A DNA stretch of 9,037 nucleotides, taken from NCBI GenBank assembly GCA_964522605.1, contig CAZFWV010000285.1:1-9037 (forward strand), read 5' to 3'. This stretch comes from CAVZLD01 sp964522605 (lineage in GTDB: Bacteria; Planctomycetota; Planctomycetia; Pirellulales; Pirellulaceae). A program made the translations under genes and the position numbers. Each line of letters opens with the position of its first letter. The first letter of the stretch is position 1. Shown here piece by piece: positions 6,325-9,037 of the stretch. The notes under the pieces were generated by a model. It saw only the letters and a program-made list of their open reading frames with translations, was not told where the DNA came from and ran no database searches.

Positions 6325-7830
6325 ATGCAAATTCAGCAGTTTCTCGAACATCACGGGATCGCCCGGAATCCTTTTGCGGAAGAAGACGCACAGTCCGATC
6401 CGGTCTTCAAAGAACACTGCATCCACAGCACGCATCATCCTGCCTGGGATAAGATCTTTGGTGATCCTCGCGAGCCGGCGACATCGGTGGTGTTTGGCGA
6501 AAAGGGAGCGGGAAAAACTGCCCTGCGACTGCAGATTGCAGAACACTTGGCGGAATTCAGTCGTGCGCACGCCGGTAAACGTCCGTTCGTCATTCACTAC
6601 GACGATTTCAATCCGTTTCTCGATCGGTTCGTCAGTCGGCTGCCCGCCCGGCGCCGGCGGATTGACCGAGCATTAAGTCAGTGGCGGCTGTGGGATCATA
6701 TGGACGCGATCCTGTCTTTGGGAGTTACCGACCTTGTCGATCGCGTCCTGGCGACGCGGAAGCCCAATGGGCCAGCATCGCTTTCCGGCAGCGATCTGGA
6801 TCGGCTCGATTCGCATCAGCGACGCGACCTGTTGCTCCTGGCGGCCTGCTACGATCAATCGCTCGAACAGCCGTATCTGCAGCGATGGCACCAGTTGCGT
6901 CGTCATCTGAAGTACTGGGCGCTGCGAGCCCGACTCTCCACGATCATTGGTTGGGTGACGACGGTCGCCGTCATCGCGTGGATTGCGACGCTGTTGATTC
7001 TTGGAGGCTCGCACGAAAACCTGCAGTGGATTCGCGAGCAAACACCAGCTTGGGCCTATCTTGCCGTCATCGCGATCGGGTGGTTGCCGTGGTTGGCGTC
7101 GGCGGTGCATCGCGGCCTGCTTGCCTGGGGAATATCACGGGGGCTCCGGGTCGTGAATCGACCGCTGCACTCGCTGCGCAAAACGCTGATGTGGTTCACG
7201 GCCGGTGAGTTGTCTGGTCAGCCGTTTCCTAATCGAGAGCGGACCGATGATCGGTATGAACTGTTGATGAAGCTGCAATCCGTTCTGCAGACGTTGAATT
7301 ATCAGGGGGTCTTCGTGCTCGTTGATCGCGTAGATGAGCCCTACCTGATTAACGGCTCTGCGGATCTTATGAAGGCCCTGATCTGGCCCCTGCTCGACAA
7401 TAAACTGCTCAAACATCCCGGTCTGGGCATCAAGCTGATGTTGCCGGCGGAGCTGAAGTACTTTATCGAGCGCGAAGGTCGCGAATTCGCCCAGCGCGCC
7501 CGCTTGGACAAGCAGAACATGGTCCCGTCCCTAGCGTGGACCGGTGAAGCACTCTTCGATGTCGCGAATGCTCGGTTGCGTGCGTGCGCCCGGGAGGGGC
7601 AAACGCCCTCGGTGCAGGACTTCTTTGATCCGTCGGTGACGCGACAGCGGCTACTGGATGGGTTTCGACAGTTGCGGGTTCCACGGCACCTGCACAAGTT
7701 TCTCCACCAATTGCTCGTTTCCCACTGTAATGCGCACACCGATGAAGAACCGCAGTGGACGATTCCCAGGGAGCGGTTCGAGTCGGAATTGGCCCTCTAC
7801 GAGCGAGACCTGGCCGAGCACCGTATCTGA
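6325..7830 (+). CDS. Membrane-anchored P-loop NTPase with KAP-like topology
   Basis: The product has 501 residues. Walker A is GEKGAGKT (58-65). Walker B is VFVLVDRVDE (329-338), with D334, D337 and E338 giving a hhhhDxxDE form. Two hydrophobic helices (about 204-226 and 243-265) form a hairpin between the two Walker motifs. Insertion of membrane helices there is the defining layout of KAP NTPases (Kidins220/PifA type), although the exact family is not certain. The N-terminus (LEHHGIARNPF, 7-17) resembles the start of ExeA/GspA-type and related ATPases, with an NPF box 41 residues before Walker A. A strand reading IKLMLPAE (369-376) may be the sensor 1 region. The C-terminal 130 residues are helical, with no recognised domain. 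The gene has a good ribosome site, AGAGGA (6311-6316), eight bases before the ATG. It follows the GYF gene in the same direction after 122 bp. The role is unknown; it could be a membrane scaffold or signalling ATPase. No defence genes are adjacent. Confidence 0.75.
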   Translation: MQIQQFLEHHGIARNPFAEEDAQSDPVFKEHCIHSTHHPAWDKIFGDPREPATSVVFGEKGAGKTALRLQIAEHLAEFSRAHAGKRPFVIHYDDFNPFLDRFVSRLPARRRRIDRALSQWRLWDHMDAILSLGVTDLVDRVLATRKPNGPASLSGSDLDRLDSHQRRDLLLLAACYDQSLEQPYLQRWHQLRRHLKYWALRARLSTIIGWVTTVAVIAWIATLLILGGSHENLQWIREQTPAWAYLAVIAIGWLPWLASAVHRGLLAWGISRGLRVVNRPLHSLRKTLMWFTAGELSGQPFPNRERTDDRYELLMKLQSVLQTLNYQGVFVLVDRVDEPYLINGSADLMKALIWPLLDNKLLKHPGLGIKLMLPAELKYFIEREGREFAQRARLDKQNMVPSLAWTGEALFDVANARLRACAREGQTPSVQDFFDPSVTRQRLLDGFRQLRVPRHLHKFLHQLLVSHCNAHTDEEPQWTIPRERFESELALYERDLAEHRI

Positions 7831-7857
7831 ACGGCGGGCGTGAAGTATGGTCGATCG

Positions 7858-7883
7858 TGAATATAGCGATCGAAATATATTCA
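7858..7883. repeat. Perfect inverted repeat, possible operator or terminator stem
   Basis: TGAATATA (7858-7865) and TATATTCA (7876-7883) are perfect 8-bp inverted arms around a 10-base spacer that contains the palindrome CGATCG. A second CGATCG lies at 7852-7857, exactly 15 bases before the first base of the one in the spacer. The AT-rich arms stand out in a GC-rich context. The element is 28 bases after the NTPase stop and 166 bases before the next gene, so it could end one transcript or regulate the other. There is no T-run. Confidence 0.45.
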
Positions 7884-8048
7884 TCTCACGCTAGTCTTCG
7901 GTCGATAACTTCTTGCGGGCGACGCGGCCCGACGAACCAGACAGGCTGATCAAGCCTCATCGTGCCGCGTCGCGACTGACGGTTCACGCCATGCGACCCC
8001 CCCCGGGCGTATCGGTCCCTGTCCCTCCTGCCGTAAGGATTTACGACC

Positions 8049-8573
8049 ATGACTTCCCTCGCCCTCGCCGCGATTCTGCAACTTTCGGCGCTTGGTGCCC
8101 ACGATACGGATTATGCCCAGGCGTACCAGCGCAGCGTCGCAACCGGTCGGCCCCTGCTGGTTCTCGTAGGAGCACCTTGGTGTCCCGCCTGCGAGCAGAT
8201 GAAGCATTCGATTCTTCCACAAGTTGCGCAAGCGGGTGGCCTGAACGATGTCGTGTTTGCCTATGTGGATCTCGACCAGCAGCAAGAATTGGCTTCTCGT
8301 CTGATCGAGTCCAAGTCGATTCCCCAACTGATCCGACTCGATCAGACACCGGGTGGTTGGAATCGAAAAGTTCTGGTTGGGGCGAAGAGCCCGAGCGAAG
8401 TTTTCTCGTTCGTTAACGCGGGCTTGCGACCGGAGCCGGTCCGACCGAATCGCCTGCCCCCGATCCAGACCCAAGAAAAACGTCCCCGCAGCACCGAATG
8501 GCTTGGTGTCTTCAGCGCCATGAACCCATTCGCCAAGCCGGCGGCTGACGAGGTAAATCATCCCCGGCAGTAA
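8049..8573 (+). CDS. Thioredoxin-fold protein, probably exported
   Basis: The product has 174 residues. The N-terminus MTSLALAAILQLSALGA is hydrophobic and ends in a plausible signal-peptidase site (ALGA|HD), but it lacks the usual positive charge near the start, so export is likely and not certain. The mature part is a thioredoxin-like domain: LLVLVGAPWCPACEQM (36-51) with the active pair C45 and C48 (CPAC), a strand VVFAYVDLD (68-76), and SIPQL (90-94) with P92 as the cis-proline. The CPAC spacing dipeptide differs from the CGPC of the neighbouring thioredoxin. Residues 127-174 are a Pro/Arg-rich tail with no fold that I recognise. TAAGGA (8034-8039) nine bases before the ATG is a good ribosome site. 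It lies 95 bp ahead of trxA on the same strand. A role in periplasmic thiol reduction or cytochrome maturation is plausible but not shown. Confidence 0.8.
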   Translation: MTSLALAAILQLSALGAHDTDYAQAYQRSVATGRPLLVLVGAPWCPACEQMKHSILPQVAQAGGLNDVVFAYVDLDQQQELASRLIESKSIPQLIRLDQTPGGWNRKVLVGAKSPSEVFSFVNAGLRPEPVRPNRLPPIQTQEKRPRSTEWLGVFSAMNPFAKPAADEVNHPRQ

Positions 8574-8655
8574 ATGCTCTTCGCAGACGGTCTCTCTCGG
8601 GGAGAGGCTGCCCTAGGCTTCTCCGACACCAAACCCATCCGCCCCCCAACCTCAT

Positions 8656-8659
8656 GGAG
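8656..8659 (+). promoter_or_regulatory. Ribosome binding site deciding the trxA start
   Basis: GGAG lies nine bases before the ATG at 8669. The upstream in-frame ATG at 8654 overlaps this site and has only C-rich sequence before it. Starting at 8669 also gives the usual thioredoxin length. Confidence 0.6.
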
Positions 8660-8668
8660 AACGATCTC

Positions 8669-8995
8669 ATGTCGCTTCTATCCGAACTCAATGAAACCAA
8701 CTTCAAGGCCGAAGTCTTGGAGTCCCCGCTCCCAACACTGGTTGATTTCTGGGCGCCCTGGTGTGGTCCTTGTCGAAAGCAGGGACCGGTGCTCGAACAG
8801 CTGGCCGCCGAACGTGCCGAGTCGGTTAAGATTGCTCAGCTAAATGTGGATGAAAGCCCCGATCTGGCAGCGGCCTACGGAATCGACAGCATTCCCACAT
8901 TGCTCCTCTTCCATCATGGAGAAATCATTGCTCGACTGGTCGGGTTGCGGCCGAAGTCCGATCTCGAACGGACGCTGCAACGCCACGCCGCCTGA
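8669..8995 (+). CDS. trxA: Thioredoxin
   Basis: The product has 108 residues, essentially the standard thioredoxin length, and is a cytoplasmic protein-disulfide reductant recycled by thioredoxin reductase (not in the window). Features are the buried Asp D26 in TLVDFWA, the active site WCGPC (31-35, Cys C32 and C35), the strand KIAQLNVDE (54-62), and the cis-proline P76 in SIPTLLLFHHGE (74-85), followed by the VGLRPKSDL ending. There is no signal peptide. It follows the exported thioredoxin-fold gene by 95 bp in the same direction, so they may be co-transcribed. The spacer has a short CTCTC/GAGAG hairpin (8592-8606) without a T-run. trxA is a name by family; planctomycete genomes usually hold several thioredoxins. 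Confidence 0.92.
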   Translation: MSLLSELNETNFKAEVLESPLPTLVDFWAPWCGPCRKQGPVLEQLAAERAESVKIAQLNVDESPDLAAAYGIDSIPTLLLFHHGEIIARLVGLRPKSDLERTLQRHAA

Positions 8996-9037
8996 CGCAT
9001 CGTCGACCCACACCGATTCGCCGCTTCGCCTTCGGGT

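Noticed and set aside
5330..6391. Long minus-strand open frame (353 codons) across the zinc-ribbon/GYF gene
   Set aside because: It is antisense to a gene with clear family features and has low-complexity, Arg/Gln/Asp-rich content with no recognisable domain. GC-rich codon bias on the plus strand readily opens this frame.
7997..8004. Run of eight C bases as a possible phase-variation tract
   Set aside because: It lies about 45 bases upstream of the thioredoxin-like start, not in a coding frame, and is too short and isolated to argue for slippage-based switching.
7950..8561. Minus-strand open frame of 203 codons over the exported thioredoxin-like gene
   Set aside because: It is the shadow of a gene with a CPAC active site, cis-proline and good ribosome site; the antisense product shows no motif.

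Overview
The window looks like a chromosomal segment from a planctomycete (Planctomycetota; Pirellulales or a near relative is my guess). Three things suggest this. One is a small membrane protein that begins with the zinc-ribbon style common in that phylum (MGIRFRCPNGHK…CPQC), followed by a GYF_2-type domain. The second is a 560-residue exported protein resembling the planctomycete-restricted DUF1598 group. The third is a pair of exported proteins with unusually long basic/polar N-regions before the signal-peptide core. The DNA is moderately GC-rich and evenly coding. I see no insertion sequence, phage gene, tRNA, rRNA or CRISPR array.

Layout, left to right. At 151-1833 (+) is a large exported DUF1598-like protein. 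It converges on an ApbE-type FAD:protein FMN transferase at 1925-3034 (-). A 137-bp divergent spacer separates that gene from a class II (c'-like) monohaem cytochrome at 3172-4254 (+). The cytochrome runs tail to tail, only 8 bp apart, into a divergent ClpP-fold protein at 4263-4889 (-). A 554-bp gene-poor spacer follows. Then come a zinc ribbon/GYF/transmembrane protein at 5444-6202 (+), a membrane-anchored P-loop NTPase with KAP-like topology at 6325-7830 (+), an apparently exported thioredoxin-fold protein at 8049-8573 (+), and a canonical cytoplasmic thioredoxin at 8669-8995 (+).

How the genes may work together. There is a loose redox and envelope theme: FMN attachment to exported proteins, a periplasmic cytochrome, an exported thioredoxin-like protein and a cytoplasmic thioredoxin. 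The alternating strands and the spacers argue against one operon. The best candidates for co-expression are the divergent ApbE/cytochrome pair and the two tandem thioredoxin-fold genes.

The most unusual items are the ClpP-like protein, where Trp occupies the position of the catalytic Asp in a gapless alignment by eye, and the NTPase, whose transmembrane hairpin lies between Walker A and Walker B. Several start codons were moved from the longest-ORF position to a downstream ATG with a better Shine-Dalgarno sequence. I did not find a clearly new multi-gene system; the NTPase and the ClpP-like protein are the best leads.
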